Below, one piece after another: positions 17,589-27,964 of a stretch of 64,000 nt of DNA. Under the pieces are notes generated by a model. That model was given only the letters and a program-made list of their open reading frames with translations. It ran no database searches and was not told the origin of the DNA. Both the position numbers and the translations under genes were made by a program. This stretch comes from Sphingomonadaceae bacterium PASS1 (GTDB lineage Bacteria; Pseudomonadota; Alphaproteobacteria; Sphingomonadales; Sphingomonadaceae). The stretch is taken from positions 124,001 to 188,000 of the forward strand of contig NKIR01000004.1 of assembly GCA_002255985.1 (NCBI GenBank), written 5' to 3'. Each line of letters opens with the position of its first letter. Positions within the stretch are counted from its first letter, which is position 1.

Positions 17589-18872
17589 ATGAATTTCGAT
17601 CTCACCGACAAACAAACTTACTGGCGGGACCGCATTCGCGACCATAACGAACGCTTCCTGCGTCCACGCGTTGCCGATTATTACGCCGAACAGGCCGTGG
17701 GCGACCGTTGGAAAGTGCTTCAGGTCGTTGAAGAGGAAAAGGCACGCGCAAAAGCCGCTGGTCTTTGGAACCTGTTCATGCCGCCAACTTCGGGCCGCGT
17801 CCATGTCGACGACAGCATCCATTTCGATGGCCCCGGCCTGACCAACATGGAATATGCCCTGTGCGCCGAAGAAATGGGCCGCATCGGTTTTGCATCCGAA
17901 GTCTATAACTGCTCCGCGCCCGACACCGGCAACATGGAAGTGTTCCTGCGTTACGGAACGGCAGAGCAAAAAGAAAAGTGGATGATCCCGCTGATGAACG
18001 GCGAAATCCGTTCTGCCTTTTTGATGACCGAGCCAGCCGTTGCGTCGTCAGATGCAACCAACATCGAAACATCGATTCGCCGTGAAGGCGACGAATATGT
18101 CCTGAATGGCGTTAAGTGGTGGTCATCAGGTGCGGGTGATCCGCGCTGCAAAATCGCGATTGTCATGGGCAAGACCGATTTCGAAGCCAAGCGCCACGCG
18201 CAGCAATCGATGGTGCTGATGGAACTTGATGCCCCCGGCGTAAACATCCTGCGCCATTTGCCCGTGTTCGGGTATGACGATGCGCCGCATGGCCATATGG
18301 AAATCGAATTGAACGATGTCCGCATTCCCGCATCAAACATGTTGCTGGGCGAAGGCCGCGGCTTCGAGATCGCGCAAGGGCGCCTTGGACCAGGCCGTAT
18401 TCACCACTGCATGCGCACAATCGGCGTCGCTGAAGAAGCGCTGGAGAAAATGTGCAAGCGGCTTCAGTCGCGCGTTGCTTTCGGCAAGACCGTTGCCGAG
18501 CACAGCGTGTGGGAAGAACGCATCGCACGTGCGCGTATCGACATTGAAATGACACGTCTGCTTTGCCTAAAGGCGGCCGACATGATGGACAAGGTCGGTA
18601 ACAAGGCAGCTGCAGCGGAAATCGCGATGATCAAAGTGCAGGCACCGAACATGGCGCTCAGCATCATCGACAACGCCATTCAGGCACATGGCGGCGGCGG
18701 CGTGTCCGACGATTTCGGTCTGGCGTCTGCATGGGCGCATCAGCGCACCTTGCGCCTCGCCGATGGTCCAGACGAAGTGCACGCACGTGCCATTGCCCGT
18801 ATGGAATTGGGCAAACATGGCGGCCGCGGCAAAGAAGGCATGTCGAGCGGTGACATGGGAGCAACACGGTGA
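17589..18872 (+). CDS. ACAD11-type acyl-CoA dehydrogenase
   Basis: This 427-residue protein is of the ACAD10/ACAD11 branch rather than an ordinary beta-oxidation enzyme. The stretch [21 protein letters not shown] near residue 255 and the ending [16 protein letters not shown] near residue 390 are characteristic of that branch as I know it. Animal ACAD11 fuses this domain to an APH-type kinase; here the kinase is a separate gene two positions downstream (19954). In the mammalian and Pseudomonas levulinate systems such pairs phosphorylate and then eliminate the 4-hydroxyl of 4-hydroxyacyl-CoAs. A GGAAGAGGAAC site precedes the ATG, and the stop overlaps the next gene's GTG. Confidence 0.93.
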   Translation: MNFDLTDKQTYWRDRIRDHNERFLRPRVADYYAEQAVGDRWKVLQVVEEEKARAKAAGLWNLFMPPTSGRVHVDDSIHFDGPGLTNMEYALCAEEMGRIGFASEVYNCSAPDTGNMEVFLRYGTAEQKEKWMIPLMNGEIRSAFLMTEPAVASSDATNIETSIRREGDEYVLNGVKWWSSGAGDPRCKIAIVMGKTDFEAKRHAQQSMVLMELDAPGVNILRHLPVFGYDDAPHGHMEIELNDVRIPASNMLLGEGRGFEIAQGRLGPGRIHHCMRTIGVAEEALEKMCKRLQSRVAFGKTVAEHSVWEERIARARIDIEMTRLLCLKAADMMDKVGNKAAAAEIAMIKVQAPNMALSIIDNAIQAHGGGGVSDDFGLASAWAHQRTLRLADGPDEVHARAIARMELGKHGGRGKEGMSSGDMGATR

Positions 18873-19957
18873 AGGCTGCCGTCCTGATCGAAGCGGGCAA
18901 ACCGCTTCAGATTGAACAGGTCAATATTTCGAACCCCGGGCCGCATGAGGTGCTTATCCGCACTGCGGCCTGCGGGCTTTGCCATAGCGATCTGCACTTC
19001 ATCGAAGGCACATATCCGCACCCCCTGCCCGCGATTCCGGGTCATGAGGCGGCGGGCATTGTTGAGGCCGTGGGCAGCGAAGTGCGCACTGTTAAGGTGG
19101 GCGACGCCGTTGTCACCTGCCTGAGCGCATTCTGCGGCCATTGCGAATATTGCGTGACTGGCCGGATGTCCTTGTGCCTTGGCGGCGACACCCGGCGCAA
19201 GCCCGGCGAAGCCCCACGCCTGACACGTCCCGATGGCAGCATCGTCAACCAGATGCTGAACCTGTCGGCTTATGCCGAAATGATGCTGGTGCATGAACAT
19301 GCGTGCGTTGCGATTAACCCCGAAATGCCGCTTGATAAGGCATCGGTCATCGGCTGTGCGGTCACCACGGGTGCAGGCACCATTTTCAACGCATGCAAAG
19401 TAACGCCCGGTGAAACCATTGCAGTTATCGGCTGCGGCGGCGTTGGTCTTGCGACGATTAACGCGGCGAAAATCGCTGGTGCTGGCCGTATCATTGCCGC
19501 TGATCCTATGCCCGAAAAGCGTGCACTGGCGATGAAGCTGGGTGCAACCGATGTCATCGACCCAATGGATGCTGATGCAGCCAAGCAAATTCAGGAATTG
19601 ACCAAGGGCGGCGTCGATCATGCGATTGAAGCTGTCGGTCGTCCGGCTTCGGGTGAACTTGCCGTCAAGTCACTCAAGCGCGGCGGGACTGCAACGATTT
19701 TGGGCATGATGCCGCTGCAGCATTCGGTCGGACTGTCGGCAATGGATTTGCTGTCGGGCAAAAAGCTGCAAGGTGCGATCATGGGCGGCAACCGCTTCCC
19801 GGTCGATATTCCGCGCCTCGTCGATTTCTACATGCGCGGCATGCTGGATCTCGACAGCATCGTTTCGGAAACCATTCCGCTGGAACGTATCAATGAAGGC
19901 TTTGACCAAATGAAGCGCGGTGATGCTGCCCGTTCGGTTATCGTATTCGACCAATGA
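18869..19957 (+). CDS. Zinc-dependent alcohol dehydrogenase
   Basis: This 362-residue medium-chain dehydrogenase is of the class III-like type. Catalytic zinc ligands are visible in CGLCHSD (near residue 35) and PGHEAAG (near 61). The structural zinc site has four cysteines in [15 protein letters not shown]. The NAD-binding fold contains [10 protein letters not shown]. The GTG start overlaps the stop of the ACAD11-type gene, and its stop overlaps the ATG of the kinase gene, so the three are tightly coupled. It probably oxidises an alcohol or aldehyde intermediate of the same pathway; the substrate is not readable. Confidence 0.93.
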   Translation: MKAAVLIEAGKPLQIEQVNISNPGPHEVLIRTAACGLCHSDLHFIEGTYPHPLPAIPGHEAAGIVEAVGSEVRTVKVGDAVVTCLSAFCGHCEYCVTGRMSLCLGGDTRRKPGEAPRLTRPDGSIVNQMLNLSAYAEMMLVHEHACVAINPEMPLDKASVIGCAVTTGAGTIFNACKVTPGETIAVIGCGGVGLATINAAKIAGAGRIIAADPMPEKRALAMKLGATDVIDPMDADAAKQIQELTKGGVDHAIEAVGRPASGELAVKSLKRGGTATILGMMPLQHSVGLSAMDLLSGKKLQGAIMGGNRFPVDIPRLVDFYMRGMLDLDSIVSETIPLERINEGFDQMKRGDAARSVIVFDQ

Positions 19958-21036
19958 CCGCAGCGCCGACACCCATTGATGCACAGACGGCCTTTACCGG
20001 CACGGTTGCACCAACCGGCACGGACATATTGGATGAGGCCAAGCTGGCCGAATGGATGACCGCCAATGTCGCAGGTTTTGAAGGCCCCGTGCAAGCGCTG
20101 AAGTTCGCCGGCGGGCAGTCAAACCCGACCTACCGGCTCAACGCGAAAAGCGGGTCATATGTGCTGCGCCGCAAGCCATTGGGTATATTGTTGCCCAGCG
20201 CGCATGCCGTGGACCGCGAATATAAAGTCATCGCCGGGCTTCATCCGACCGGCTTTCCAGTCGCCAAGCCTTTTGGCCTGTGCACCGACGATAGCGTCAT
20301 CGGCAGCTGGTTCTACATCATGGACATGGTCGAGGGCCGCACGATCTGGGACGGCGCGATGCCGGGGTCGAACCCGGCCGAGCGCACAGCAATCTATGAA
20401 GCGATGATCGACACGCTGGCCGCGCTGCACAATGTTGACGTCGACGCAGCCGGACTGTCCGATTTTGGCAAACCCGGCAATTATTTCGGACGTCAGGTGG
20501 ACCGCTGGACAAAGCAATATCGACTGGCGGAAACCGAAGTCATGCCCGAAATGGAGCGGTTGATCGAATGGCTGCCCAAAACACTGCCCGAACAAACACG
20601 CACCAGCGTCGTTCATGGTGACTATCGCATCGACAACATGATTTTCGATGCCAAGGATCCACATGTTGTCGCCGTGCTCGACTGGGAACTGTCGACACTT
20701 GGAGATCCGCTGGCGGATTTCACTTATGTCGCGATGGCATGGGTCACGCACAATGAAGGGCGCTCCGGCGTCATGGATTTGGATCGCGCTGTACTCGGCA
20801 TCCCCGAATTGGACGCGATGGTCGAACGTTACTGCGCGGCAACGAACCGTGACGGCGTGCCCGATATGAACTGGTATTTTGCCTATAACTTCTTCCGATT
20901 GGCGGGGATTATTCAGGGCATCAAAAAACGCGTCATTGATGGCACAGCAAGTTCGTCCCATGCACAAGCGATGGCCGAACGTGTGTACCCGCTGGCGCAA
21001 TCCGCATGGAAATTTGCCGAGCAAGCCGGGGCGTAA
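19954..21036 (+). CDS. APH-type phosphotransferase (ACAD10/11 kinase-domain type)
   Basis: This 360-residue kinase of the aminoglycoside phosphotransferase fold has the catalytic HGDYRIDNMIFD motif and the metal-binding LDWELSTLGDP, with the nucleotide region FAGGQSNPTYRL near residue 50 and YVLRRKPLG. These are the exact features of the kinase domain fused to ACAD10 and ACAD11 in animals and of LvaA in bacterial levulinate degradation, which phosphorylates 4-hydroxyacyl-CoA. It is therefore not an antibiotic-resistance gene. The ATG overlaps the stop of the alcohol dehydrogenase. An N-terminal stretch of about 25 residues precedes the domain. Confidence 0.92.
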   Translation: MTAAPTPIDAQTAFTGTVAPTGTDILDEAKLAEWMTANVAGFEGPVQALKFAGGQSNPTYRLNAKSGSYVLRRKPLGILLPSAHAVDREYKVIAGLHPTGFPVAKPFGLCTDDSVIGSWFYIMDMVEGRTIWDGAMPGSNPAERTAIYEAMIDTLAALHNVDVDAAGLSDFGKPGNYFGRQVDRWTKQYRLAETEVMPEMERLIEWLPKTLPEQTRTSVVHGDYRIDNMIFDAKDPHVVAVLDWELSTLGDPLADFTYVAMAWVTHNEGRSGVMDLDRAVLGIPELDAMVERYCAATNRDGVPDMNWYFAYNFFRLAGIIQGIKKRVIDGTASSSHAQAMAERVYPLAQSAWKFAEQAGA

Positions 21037-21060
21037 AATTGGCTTTAATGGGGGAGTGCT

Positions 21061-21843
21061 ATGTCGTTATTTGACATGAGAGGGCAGGTCGCGGTTATCA
21101 CCGGATCATCGCGCGGCATCGGCAAGGCAATCGCCGAAGAAATGGCCGAGCAAGGCGCGAAGGTAGTCATATCCAGCCGCAAGCTTGACGTCTGCGATGA
21201 AGTCGCAGCAGCGCTTAATGCGAAATATGGCGAAGGCACTGCAGTCGCGATCGCAGCCAATATTTCGTCCAAGGAAAGTCTGCAGGCTTTGGTCGATGGC
21301 AGTCGCAAAGCATTTGGCAAGATTACAGCGTTGGTTTGTAACGCGGCGTCGAACCCATATTACGGCCCGATGGCGGACATCAGCGATGATGCGTTCAGCA
21401 AGATCCTGACCAACAATATCGTCGCCAACAACTGGCTCATTTCTATGGTTGTACCGGAAATGATCGCACTCGGTGAAGGGTCTATTACGATTATATCGTC
21501 AATCGGTGGTCTGAAAGGATCGTCCGTCATTGGCGCCTATTGTATTTCCAAAGCAGCGGACATGCAGCTGGCGCGCAATCTGGCGGACGAATATGGACCA
21601 AAAGGTGTGCGGGTGAACTGCATCGCGCCGGGCTTGATCAAGACCGATTTTGCAAAAGCGCTTTGGGACAACCCCGAAGCATTGAAACGCTCGACATCGA
21701 CCGCATCGCTGAAGCGTATTGGTGAGCCCCATGAAATTGCGGGCGCGGCAGTATTTCTGGCTTCCCCGGCTGGCGCGTTTATGACGGGGCAAACAATGGT
21801 CATTGACGGCGGCGTGACAAGCAGCGGCGGAGGAGTAGGGTAA
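21061..21843 (+). CDS. SDR family oxidoreductase
   Basis: This classical short-chain dehydrogenase has 260 residues with [10 protein letters not shown] near residue 14, CNAASNPY, a catalytic serine in ISSIGG, YCISKAA as the YxxxK site and MVIDGG at the C-terminus. SSRKLD after the second strand suggests NADP use. A GGGGGAG ribosome site precedes the ATG. Its TAA overlaps the ATG of a second SDR gene (TAATG), so both are made together. It likely acts on hydroxyacyl or oxoacyl intermediates; this is inference from the operon. Confidence 0.92.
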   Translation: MSLFDMRGQVAVITGSSRGIGKAIAEEMAEQGAKVVISSRKLDVCDEVAAALNAKYGEGTAVAIAANISSKESLQALVDGSRKAFGKITALVCNAASNPYYGPMADISDDAFSKILTNNIVANNWLISMVVPEMIALGEGSITIISSIGGLKGSSVIGAYCISKAADMQLARNLADEYGPKGVRVNCIAPGLIKTDFAKALWDNPEALKRSTSTASLKRIGEPHEIAGAAVFLASPAGAFMTGQTMVIDGGVTSSGGGVG

Positions 21844-22637
21844 TGAGCGCATTAGCAGGCAAAGTAGCCATCATCACGGGCGCAGGTTCAGGCATTGGCC
21901 GCGCATCGGCCATTCGCTTTGCCGCCGAAGGTGCAAAGGTCGTTTTGGGCGACATGGCGGCATCGGTGCATGACACCGCAGCCATGATTGGCGAAGCCGC
22001 CACCGCCGTCCAGATGGACGCAGGCGATGAGGCGGATGTCGCCGCGATTGTCGCAAAGGCGATCGAACTGCACGGTCATCTGGATGTCGCCTTTGCCAAC
22101 GCAGGCATTTCCGGCGGCATGGAAGGTATCTTCGACAACACGGTCGAAAATTTCACCAGCGTCCTGCGCGTCAACCTCATTGGCCCTTGGCTGATGGTGA
22201 AGCATGCGGGCAAGGTCATGGCCGATGCCGGCAATGGCGGTTCGATTATCCTGACCGCAAGTGTCGCGGGCATTCGTTCGGGCGCAGGCGGCCCGCCATA
22301 TTCGGCATCGAAGGCTGGTGTTATCAATCTGGCGCAAGTCAGCGCGCAACAATTGTCGGGCACCAATGTCCGCTGCAACGCAATCTGCCCCGGTCTTACC
22401 GAAACCGGCATGACCAAGCCGACATTCGATTATGCCAAGGAAAAGGGCGTGACCGACAAGATCGGCCGCCTTAACCCGCTGCGCCGCGGCGCACAGCCAG
22501 AGGAGCTCGCCAATGTCGCGTTGTTCCTTGCCAGTGATCAGGCCAGCTATGTCAATGGTCAAGCCATTGCCGTCGACGGCGGCCTTTCCAGCTCGCACCC
22601 CGTAACCCGCCAATTGACAGGACAAACTGCAGTATGA
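21843..22637 (+). CDS. SDR family oxidoreductase
   Basis: This second classical SDR has 264 residues: [10 protein letters not shown] near residue 14, NAGISGG, a catalytic serine in LTASVAG, and YSASKAG. The acidic residue at the end of the second strand (GDMAAS) indicates NAD rather than NADP. Together with the NADP-type SDR just upstream, the pair could work in opposite directions or on different carbons. It overlaps both neighbours, with TAATG upstream and ATGA downstream at the serine hydrolase. Confidence 0.92.
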   Translation: MSALAGKVAIITGAGSGIGRASAIRFAAEGAKVVLGDMAASVHDTAAMIGEAATAVQMDAGDEADVAAIVAKAIELHGHLDVAFANAGISGGMEGIFDNTVENFTSVLRVNLIGPWLMVKHAGKVMADAGNGGSIILTASVAGIRSGAGGPPYSASKAGVINLAQVSAQQLSGTNVRCNAICPGLTETGMTKPTFDYAKEKGVTDKIGRLNPLRRGAQPEELANVALFLASDQASYVNGQAIAVDGGLSSSHPVTRQLTGQTAV

Positions 22638-23824
22638 GCGCCGAAGAATTAGGTTTCCGTCCAGACCGGCTGGCCCGGATACCGGCATTCATTCAGACCG
22701 AATATCTCGACAGTGGCAAATTGCCCTTTGCGGCGCTGCTGGTCGGACGCGGTGATGATATTGCCCTTCAGTGGAGCTCAGGCGTTGCGGACGACGCAAT
22801 CTTTCGCATTGCATCGATGACCAAGCCCATCACCTCGGTCGCGTTCATGCAGCTGGTTGAACAGGGTAAGGTTGCGCTGACCGATCCGGTTTCCAAATAT
22901 ATTCCGGAGTTTGCGAAACTGGGCGTATTTATGGGCGGCGGCGGCAATGTGCCGTTTATGACGCGCCCGCCGACGACGCAGATGCGCATCGTCGATCTGC
23001 TGCGCCACACGGCTGGTTTCACCTATAGCTTTCAGGAACAGGGCAATATCGACGCGGCCTATCGCAAGACCGATGTTGAAAGCTGGACCAAAAATACATC
23101 GCAAAGCATGATCGACACGCTCGCGCAAATCCCGCTGGAATTCGACCCCGGCACGCAGTGGAATTATTCCGTCGCCACCGACATTGTCGGCATATTGGTG
23201 GAGCGGATCAGCGGATTATCACTGCCTGAATATTTCCAGACGCATATCTTCGCGCCGCTGGGCATGGCCGATACATTTTTCCAAGTGCCCGCCGATAAGG
23301 CATCGCGCATCCCCGACGGCTTTGGCTTTGATCCCGAAGCCAAAATGAAGCTGATCGACAAGGCTGGGGCCGAAAGTGCCTGGGCCAAGGGTTGGACTTT
23401 CAACTCCGGCGGCGGCGGCCTTGCGTCCAGCATATCCGACTATCACCGCTTTTGCCGGATGCTGCTGAATGGCGGCGCGTTGGATGGGGCACAAATTTTG
23501 AGCCCCAAAACGATAGAATTGATGACCGCCAACCATATTCCCGGCGGCCAAGACCTGACGCAAATGTCGAAGTCTTTGTTCAGCGAAGCCGAAATGGCCG
23601 GCATTGGCTTTGGCCTTGGCTTTGCCACGACCATCGACAGCGCCGCGACACTTGCGCCATGTTCCAACGGCGATTTTTATTGGGGCGGCATGTATTCCAC
23701 CGCCTTTTTCGTCGATCCGGTGGAAGACATCATCATGATTTTCATGACGCAATTGCTGCCATCGACCACCTATCCGGTGCGTCGCGAAATCAAGACGATG
23801 ATCTATTCGGCGCTGACGGCGTAA
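22634..23824 (+). CDS. Serine hydrolase of the class C beta-lactamase fold
   Basis: The 396-residue protein has the SxxK motif in IASMTKP near residue 60 and the YxN motif in WNYSVATD near residue 175, in the order expected for the EstB/LovD/AmpC-fold esterases. There is no signal peptide, so it is cytoplasmic and more likely an esterase, lactonase or acyltransferase than a resistance enzyme. The start overlaps the stop of the upstream SDR. It is the last gene of the operon. An esterase at the end of an ACAD11-like pathway could open a lactone such as those formed from 4-hydroxy acids; this is inference. Confidence 0.88.
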   Translation: MSAEELGFRPDRLARIPAFIQTEYLDSGKLPFAALLVGRGDDIALQWSSGVADDAIFRIASMTKPITSVAFMQLVEQGKVALTDPVSKYIPEFAKLGVFMGGGGNVPFMTRPPTTQMRIVDLLRHTAGFTYSFQEQGNIDAAYRKTDVESWTKNTSQSMIDTLAQIPLEFDPGTQWNYSVATDIVGILVERISGLSLPEYFQTHIFAPLGMADTFFQVPADKASRIPDGFGFDPEAKMKLIDKAGAESAWAKGWTFNSGGGGLASSISDYHRFCRMLLNGGALDGAQILSPKTIELMTANHIPGGQDLTQMSKSLFSEAEMAGIGFGLGFATTIDSAATLAPCSNGDFYWGGMYSTAFFVDPVEDIIMIFMTQLLPSTTYPVRREIKTMIYSALTA

Positions 23825-23875
23825 GCACGCCCTGCTGAACTTGGGTCGGGTGGAGGAAAGGCTTCCACCCCGCCC

Positions 23876-24778
23876 CTAAACCGTCGCAACCTCCACCTGA
23901 TTGACCGGCACTGGTTTTGCCCGCGCGACAATCAGGCTTCCGCCCACAATCAAGGCCGTTCCCAAAAGCACAGGCAAAGTGACGGGTTCAGCGAAAAACA
24001 GCCAGCCGAAAAACGCGGCCCAGACAAAGGCGGTATATTCGACCGGAATCAAAATCTGCGCTTCTGCACGTGCATACGCCCAGCTTAAAAGTAACAGCGA
24101 GATAACCGCCAGCGCCGCGGAACTGCCGACCATTGGGGCATCAGACATGCCAATGGGCTGCAGAAACCATGGCGCGACAAGGCCAAGCGTTAACGCGACA
24201 AACAGATTCTGGAAAAAGGCGATTTCGATTGGCCCGGAGACCTGCGCCTGCTGCCGCGCGAGAATGAGATTATAGGCAAACACCACCGCCGAAAATAATA
24301 TCGCGGCAGCACCCCAGACATGGTCCATCGTATAATGTCCGCTCAACCGGCCCGCCATGATGATGGCAACGCCGCCCAAACCCGCCAGCGACGCCCAGAT
24401 CGCCTCTTTACCAATGGTTTCTTTCAACATCACTGCGGCAAGATACAGCGCGATGACGGGCGCGATAAAGCTCAGGCCAATGGCTTCGGCCAAGGGCAAT
24501 TTCGTGAGCGACCAGAAAAAGCTGACCGCCATCACCGCTACGACGATGCTGCGCCAAAGATGGATTTTCAGCAGATATACGGGCGGCCATTTCTGCCGCG
24601 TGGCAACGAACAAAACGCCCATCAACAATGCGCCAACGCTGTTACGCCACATCACCGCATTATACGCACCGATAGAGAGCGCCAGATCCTTCATCGCCGC
24701 GTCCATCAGCGAAAATGTGCCGACACCAGCCGCCGCCACCATGAATGGGATAAATGGGCGCGGGTGCAATTCAGCCAT
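23876..24778 (-). CDS. EamA/DMT-family transporter
   Basis: The 300-residue protein has ten hydrophobic segments arranged as two EamA repeats. The first repeat includes RNSVGALLMG and the end of the fourth helix LPLAEAIGLSFIAPV. The second includes ILIPVEYTAFVWAAFFGWLFF and PVLLGTALIVGGSL. Substrates of this family cannot be predicted from sequence. It sits two bases downstream of the GNAT gene on the same strand and is probably the end of an ispG-GNAT-transporter operon. Confidence 0.9.
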   Translation of the reverse strand: MAELHPRPFIPFMVAAAGVGTFSLMDAAMKDLALSIGAYNAVMWRNSVGALLMGVLFVATRQKWPPVYLLKIHLWRSIVVAVMAVSFFWSLTKLPLAEAIGLSFIAPVIALYLAAVMLKETIGKEAIWASLAGLGGVAIIMAGRLSGHYTMDHVWGAAAILFSAVVFAYNLILARQQAQVSGPIEIAFFQNLFVALTLGLVAPWFLQPIGMSDAPMVGSSAALAVISLLLLSWAYARAEAQILIPVEYTAFVWAAFFGWLFFAEPVTLPVLLGTALIVGGSLIVARAKPVPVNQVEVATV

Positions 24779-24780
24779 GG

Positions 24781-25266
24781 CTAAATGCTATGCGCCGCAA
24801 GGCCAGTCAGGGCGTCGCCATCGACGCGGTACACCGTCCATTCGTCCATCGGACGTGCGCCAAGCGCCTTGTAAAAATCAATCGCGGGCGTGTTCCAATC
24901 GAGCACCGACCATTCCAGCCGCGCGCAATCGCGTTCCACCGCAAGCGCGGCAAGCTTACCCAGCAACGCCTTGCCAAGCCCAGACCCGCGCGCGTCGGGC
25001 CGAACGAACAGATCCTCCAGATAAATCCCCGGACGTCCTTCAAAGGTCGAAAAATTGTGGAAGAACAGGGCAAAACCCTGCGGCGTTCGGTCAATTTCGC
25101 CGATCAACACCTCAGCATAAGGGCGCGGTCCAAACAGCTTTTGCGCCATCACCGCTTCATCAAAACGCACCGCATGGGCAAGCTTTTCATATTTCGCGAG
25201 GTCGCGGATAAACTGCCCAATGAGCGAGATGTCGGCGGGGGTGGCCGAACGAATGGAGAGGGTCAA
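24781..25266 (-). CDS. GNAT-family N-acetyltransferase
   Basis: This 161-residue protein has the GNAT fold: the acetyl-CoA pyrophosphate-binding stretch is [11 protein letters not shown] near residue 93. The pattern of [21 protein letters not shown] resembles diamine (spermidine/spermine-like) acetyltransferases. It starts with a TTG whose second and third bases belong to the stop of ispG, so it is translationally coupled to ispG. The physiological substrate is unknown. Confidence 0.88.
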   Translation of the reverse strand: MTLSIRSATPADISLIGQFIRDLAKYEKLAHAVRFDEAVMAQKLFGPRPYAEVLIGEIDRTPQGFALFFHNFSTFEGRPGIYLEDLFVRPDARGSGLGKALLGKLAALAVERDCARLEWSVLDWNTPAIDFYKALGARPMDEWTVYRVDGDALTGLAAHSI

Positions 25267-26402
25267 GCCGCTTTCCCGTGCAGCGTGTCCATGCTGACGC
25301 TGGTGCCGGCGTCGATTTCCGCTGCTTTGGCTTCAACCAATTTGACGATGTGGCTGACCATATCGTCATTTTCGACATGGTGATCGGTCACGCCCGACAG
25401 ATAGACCATATGCTTGCCATTGCCGCCGCCGGTGATGCCGATGTCGGTTTCGCGCGCTTCGCCGGGGCCGTTAACGACGCAGCCAAGCACGGAGAGCGAC
25501 ATCGGCGTCTTGATGTGGCTGAGCGCGTCTTCCAGCTTTTGCACGGTGCGGATGACGTCGAACCCTTGGCGGGCGCAGCTGGGGCAGCTGACCACGCGGA
25601 CACCGCGGGTGCGCAGGCCCAATGCTTTGAGGATTTCATAGCCGACGCGGACTTCCTCTTCGGGTTCCGCAGATAGGCTGACGCGGATGGTGTCGCCAAT
25701 TCCGGCCCAGAGCATATTGCCCATGCCGATCGATGATTTGACTGTGCCGCCAATCAATCCGCCCGCCTCAGTAATCCCAAGATGCAGCGGACAATCAACC
25801 GCCTCGGCCAGCCCCATATAGGCCGCAACCGCAAGGAACACGTCGGACGCTTTTACCGCGACCTTATATTCGTGGAAATCATGGTCTTGCAGCAGCTTGA
25901 TATGGTCCAGCGCGCTTTCGATCAGCGCTTCCGGACAGGGCTCCCCATATTTTTCGAGGAGGTCTTTTTCCAAGGATCCGGCGTTCACGCCGATACGGAT
26001 GGCGCAGCCATTAGCCTTGGCCGCGTTGACGACCTCTTTCACGCGTTCTGATGAACCGATATTGCCGGGGTTAATCCGCAAGCACGCAGCGCCCGCATCC
26101 GCCGCCTCAAGCGCGCGTTTATAGTGAAAATGAATGTCGGCGACGATGGGTACATTGGCCGCGCGCACAATTTGTTTCAGCGCAGCGGTGCTTTCGACAT
26201 CTGGGCAGGATACGCGAATAATATCGACCCCAGCATCTTCGCAGCGGCGGATTTGGGCGATGGTCGCCGCGGCATCGCTGGTCAGCGTATTGGTCATGGT
26301 TTGCACCGCAATCGGGGCATTTCCACCAACAGGGACATTACCCACCATGATTTGGCGGGACTGACGACGCGCGATATCGCGCCAAGGGCGAATGGAAGAC
26401 AT
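25263..26402 (-). CDS. ispG: 4-hydroxy-3-methylbut-2-enyl diphosphate synthase (flavodoxin)
   Basis: IspG is the iron-sulfur enzyme of the methylerythritol phosphate route that reduces the cyclic diphosphate to HMBPP. The 379-residue protein starts [22 protein letters not shown]-like and contains [10 protein letters not shown] and RINPGNIGS. The cluster cysteines lie in [11 protein letters not shown] and in [17 protein letters not shown]. An upstream in-frame ATG at 26462 would add 20 residues that look unlike the family ([11 protein letters not shown]), so 26402 is preferred although it lacks a clear ribosome site; ATGs at 26444 and 26441 are further options. It heads a minus-strand operon with the GNAT and transporter genes. 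Confidence 0.95.
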   Translation of the reverse strand: MSSIRPWRDIARRQSRQIMVGNVPVGGNAPIAVQTMTNTLTSDAAATIAQIRRCEDAGVDIIRVSCPDVESTAALKQIVRAANVPIVADIHFHYKRALEAADAGAACLRINPGNIGSSERVKEVVNAAKANGCAIRIGVNAGSLEKDLLEKYGEPCPEALIESALDHIKLLQDHDFHEYKVAVKASDVFLAVAAYMGLAEAVDCPLHLGITEAGGLIGGTVKSSIGMGNMLWAGIGDTIRVSLSAEPEEEVRVGYEILKALGLRTRGVRVVSCPSCARQGFDVIRTVQKLEDALSHIKTPMSLSVLGCVVNGPGEARETDIGITGGGNGKHMVYLSGVTDHHVENDDMVSHIVKLVEAKAAEIDAGTSVSMDTLHGKAA

Positions 26403-26506
26403 TTGGGCGATATAGGCGGCTTGGAATATTCCCGCAATCATCATCCTGTACGTACGACACAAGAGTAGCGCTTTGAATTATGTATGGTTAACACTATGGC
26501 GCGCAC

Positions 26507-27343
26507 ATGAAACGCTGGATTATCGCTCTTCTCGTCCTTTTCGCGCCGCTTGCCCCTGCCCAGGCATATTGGGAATATGGCCATGAAACCGTGGCGCACA
26601 TTGCGCAGGCCAATATGTCCGCCAATGCACGCGCAAATATGCAACGTCTGTTGCGCGCGGCACCCATGCTCGGCACGCCAAAATGCGCAATGCGCAACAT
26701 TGCCGATGCCAGCGTCTGGGCCGATTGCATCAAAGGCGATCGCCGTCGCTGGGGATATACCAACAGCTGGCATTATCAGAATGTCGACATCTGCAAGCCG
26801 TTCGATCTGAAAAGCGCTTGCGCCGACGGAAACTGCGTGTCGGCGCAAATCGACCGTAACCTCGCGTTGCTGTCGAACAAGGCGCTGCCTGCGCATCTCC
26901 GTTTGCAGGCGCTGGCTTTTCTCGTTCATTTTGTGGGGGACATTCACCAGCCATTGCACGCCGGTGACCGTGCAGACCGCGGCGGCAACGATCTGAAAAC
27001 CACATATGGCATCATGCGGGGATATAATTTGCATTCGGTGTGGGATGGCTTGCTGGCCGACCGCGCGCTGTCTGCCGCGCCGGCGATTGTACGCCGTTTT
27101 ACGCCAGCGGAGAAAGCAGCTGTCAAACAGGGCAATGCCCAGCTGTGGAGCGAGGAGAATTGGGCCATATCGAAGGCGATTGCCTATCCCCGCGCGGTCG
27201 ATGGTGACCCATGTGGCGCAAAGCCAACCGCGCCCGTGGTGATCGATGAAGCCGACGTCGCTGCATCACGCGCGGCCCTGCGGCAACAGGTTGAACGCGG
27301 CGGTATCAGGCTCGCGCGGTTGTTGGATGAAGCACTGCGTTAA
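26507..27343 (+). CDS. S1/P1-family nuclease
   Basis: This secreted or periplasmic zinc nuclease has 278 residues. A signal peptide ends at PAQA, after which the mature protein starts with WEYGHETVAHIAQ. In S1/P1 nucleases the N-terminal Trp and the following His bind the tri-zinc centre. Further zinc-ligand segments are NSWHYQNVDIC, LVHFVGDIHQPLH and GNDLKTTY...NLHSVWD. Several cysteines fit disulfides. The enzyme would cleave single-stranded nucleic acids for nutrient scavenging. It is divergent from ispG with about 100 bases between them. Confidence 0.93.
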   Translation: MKRWIIALLVLFAPLAPAQAYWEYGHETVAHIAQANMSANARANMQRLLRAAPMLGTPKCAMRNIADASVWADCIKGDRRRWGYTNSWHYQNVDICKPFDLKSACADGNCVSAQIDRNLALLSNKALPAHLRLQALAFLVHFVGDIHQPLHAGDRADRGGNDLKTTYGIMRGYNLHSVWDGLLADRALSAAPAIVRRFTPAEKAAVKQGNAQLWSEENWAISKAIAYPRAVDGDPCGAKPTAPVVIDEADVAASRAALRQQVERGGIRLARLLDEALR

Positions 27344-27346
27344 GTC

Positions 27347-27607
27347 TTAAAGCCCGCGCCATTTCCAGCGACCCTCGGTGTGGTTGCGGACGATGACGAG
27401 GAAAATACCGGTAACGATCAGCATGAGCGCGACCGTCACTATTGTGGGTATCGCTTTATCATTGTCCGCAAGCAGCCCCAAGCCAGTCATCGCCAAGACA
27501 TACAAGCCGAGCACGACCCATCCCTGCCACTTGAACGGCAGGCCAGCCCCATATCCGAAACGTTTCGCCCGAAACCAAGGGCCCTTTTCCAGAAACAGAT
27601 GTAGCAT
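27347..27607 (-). CDS. Small membrane protein of unknown function
   Basis: This 86-residue protein has two membrane helices (WVVLGLYVLAMTGLGLLA and VTVALMLIVTGIFLVIV) and a C-terminal charged tail HTEGRWKWRGL. The ATG at 27607 is six bases after a perfect GGAGGAG site and is preferred over the in-frame TTG at 27628 that overlaps the upstream stop. It is the last gene of the SPFH cassette and convergent with the nuclease gene. I do not recognise a family with confidence. Confidence 0.75.
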   Translation of the reverse strand: MLHLFLEKGPWFRAKRFGYGAGLPFKWQGWVVLGLYVLAMTGLGLLADNDKAIPTIVTVALMLIVTGIFLVIVRNHTEGRWKWRGL

Positions 27608-27624
27608 CTTAAGCTCCTCCGCAT

Positions 27625-27963
27625 TCAACGCCGCTTCCGCTTATCGGTGCGGTCAATATCACGCTTGATTTGCAACAGACTATCTACGTCGACAATCTCG
27701 CTACGTGCCTTCATGTAGCGAAACATAGCCAGTGCCCAGACACCAGTGACAAGCAGAAACGGCAATGTCAGAAACAGCAGGATTTTGCGGTCGTCCCATC
27801 CCGCTTCATCCGCAACAACGCTCGCCCAAACGAAGACGCCTGACGCGCCGAACAGGGCAACCATCCAAACGGCAAAGGCCCGCCAGCCTGCAGCATTGCG
27901 CGGAGATATTTTAACGCCTGATCCCGACTTATAATATACAAAAGGTTTTTCTTCATCGCGCAT
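27625..27963 (-). CDS. Two-helix membrane protein of unknown function
   Basis: The 112-residue protein has two hydrophobic helices (AFAVWMVALFGASGVFVWASVV and ILLFLTLPFLLVTGVWALAMF). These are followed by a basic, helical cytoplasmic tail (SLLQIKRDIDRTDKRKRR). An AAGGAGAT ribosome site sits inside the end of the ribbon-helix-helix gene, and the ATG follows one base after its stop. Its conserved place in the cassette suggests that it works with the SPFH protein at the membrane. Confidence 0.75.
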   Translation of the reverse strand: MRDEEKPFVYYKSGSGVKISPRNAAGWRAFAVWMVALFGASGVFVWASVVADEAGWDDRKILLFLTLPFLLVTGVWALAMFRYMKARSEIVDVDSLLQIKRDIDRTDKRKRR

Positions 27964-27964
27964 C

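Noticed and set aside
18740-19621. 293-residue minus-strand frame over the alcohol dehydrogenase
   Set aside because: The plus-strand gene has all zinc and cofactor motifs; the minus frame has no recognisable domain.
19954-21036. Antibiotic resistance by aminoglycoside phosphotransferase
   Set aside because: The family name is misleading: the motifs and operon match the ACAD10/11-type acyl-CoA kinase.
22634-23824. Beta-lactamase resistance gene
   Set aside because: The fold is of class C type but there is no signal peptide, and the gene is embedded in a catabolic operon.
24357-25211. 284-residue plus-strand frame over the transporter and GNAT genes
   Set aside because: It runs across two well-supported genes in antisense and changes composition at their boundary.
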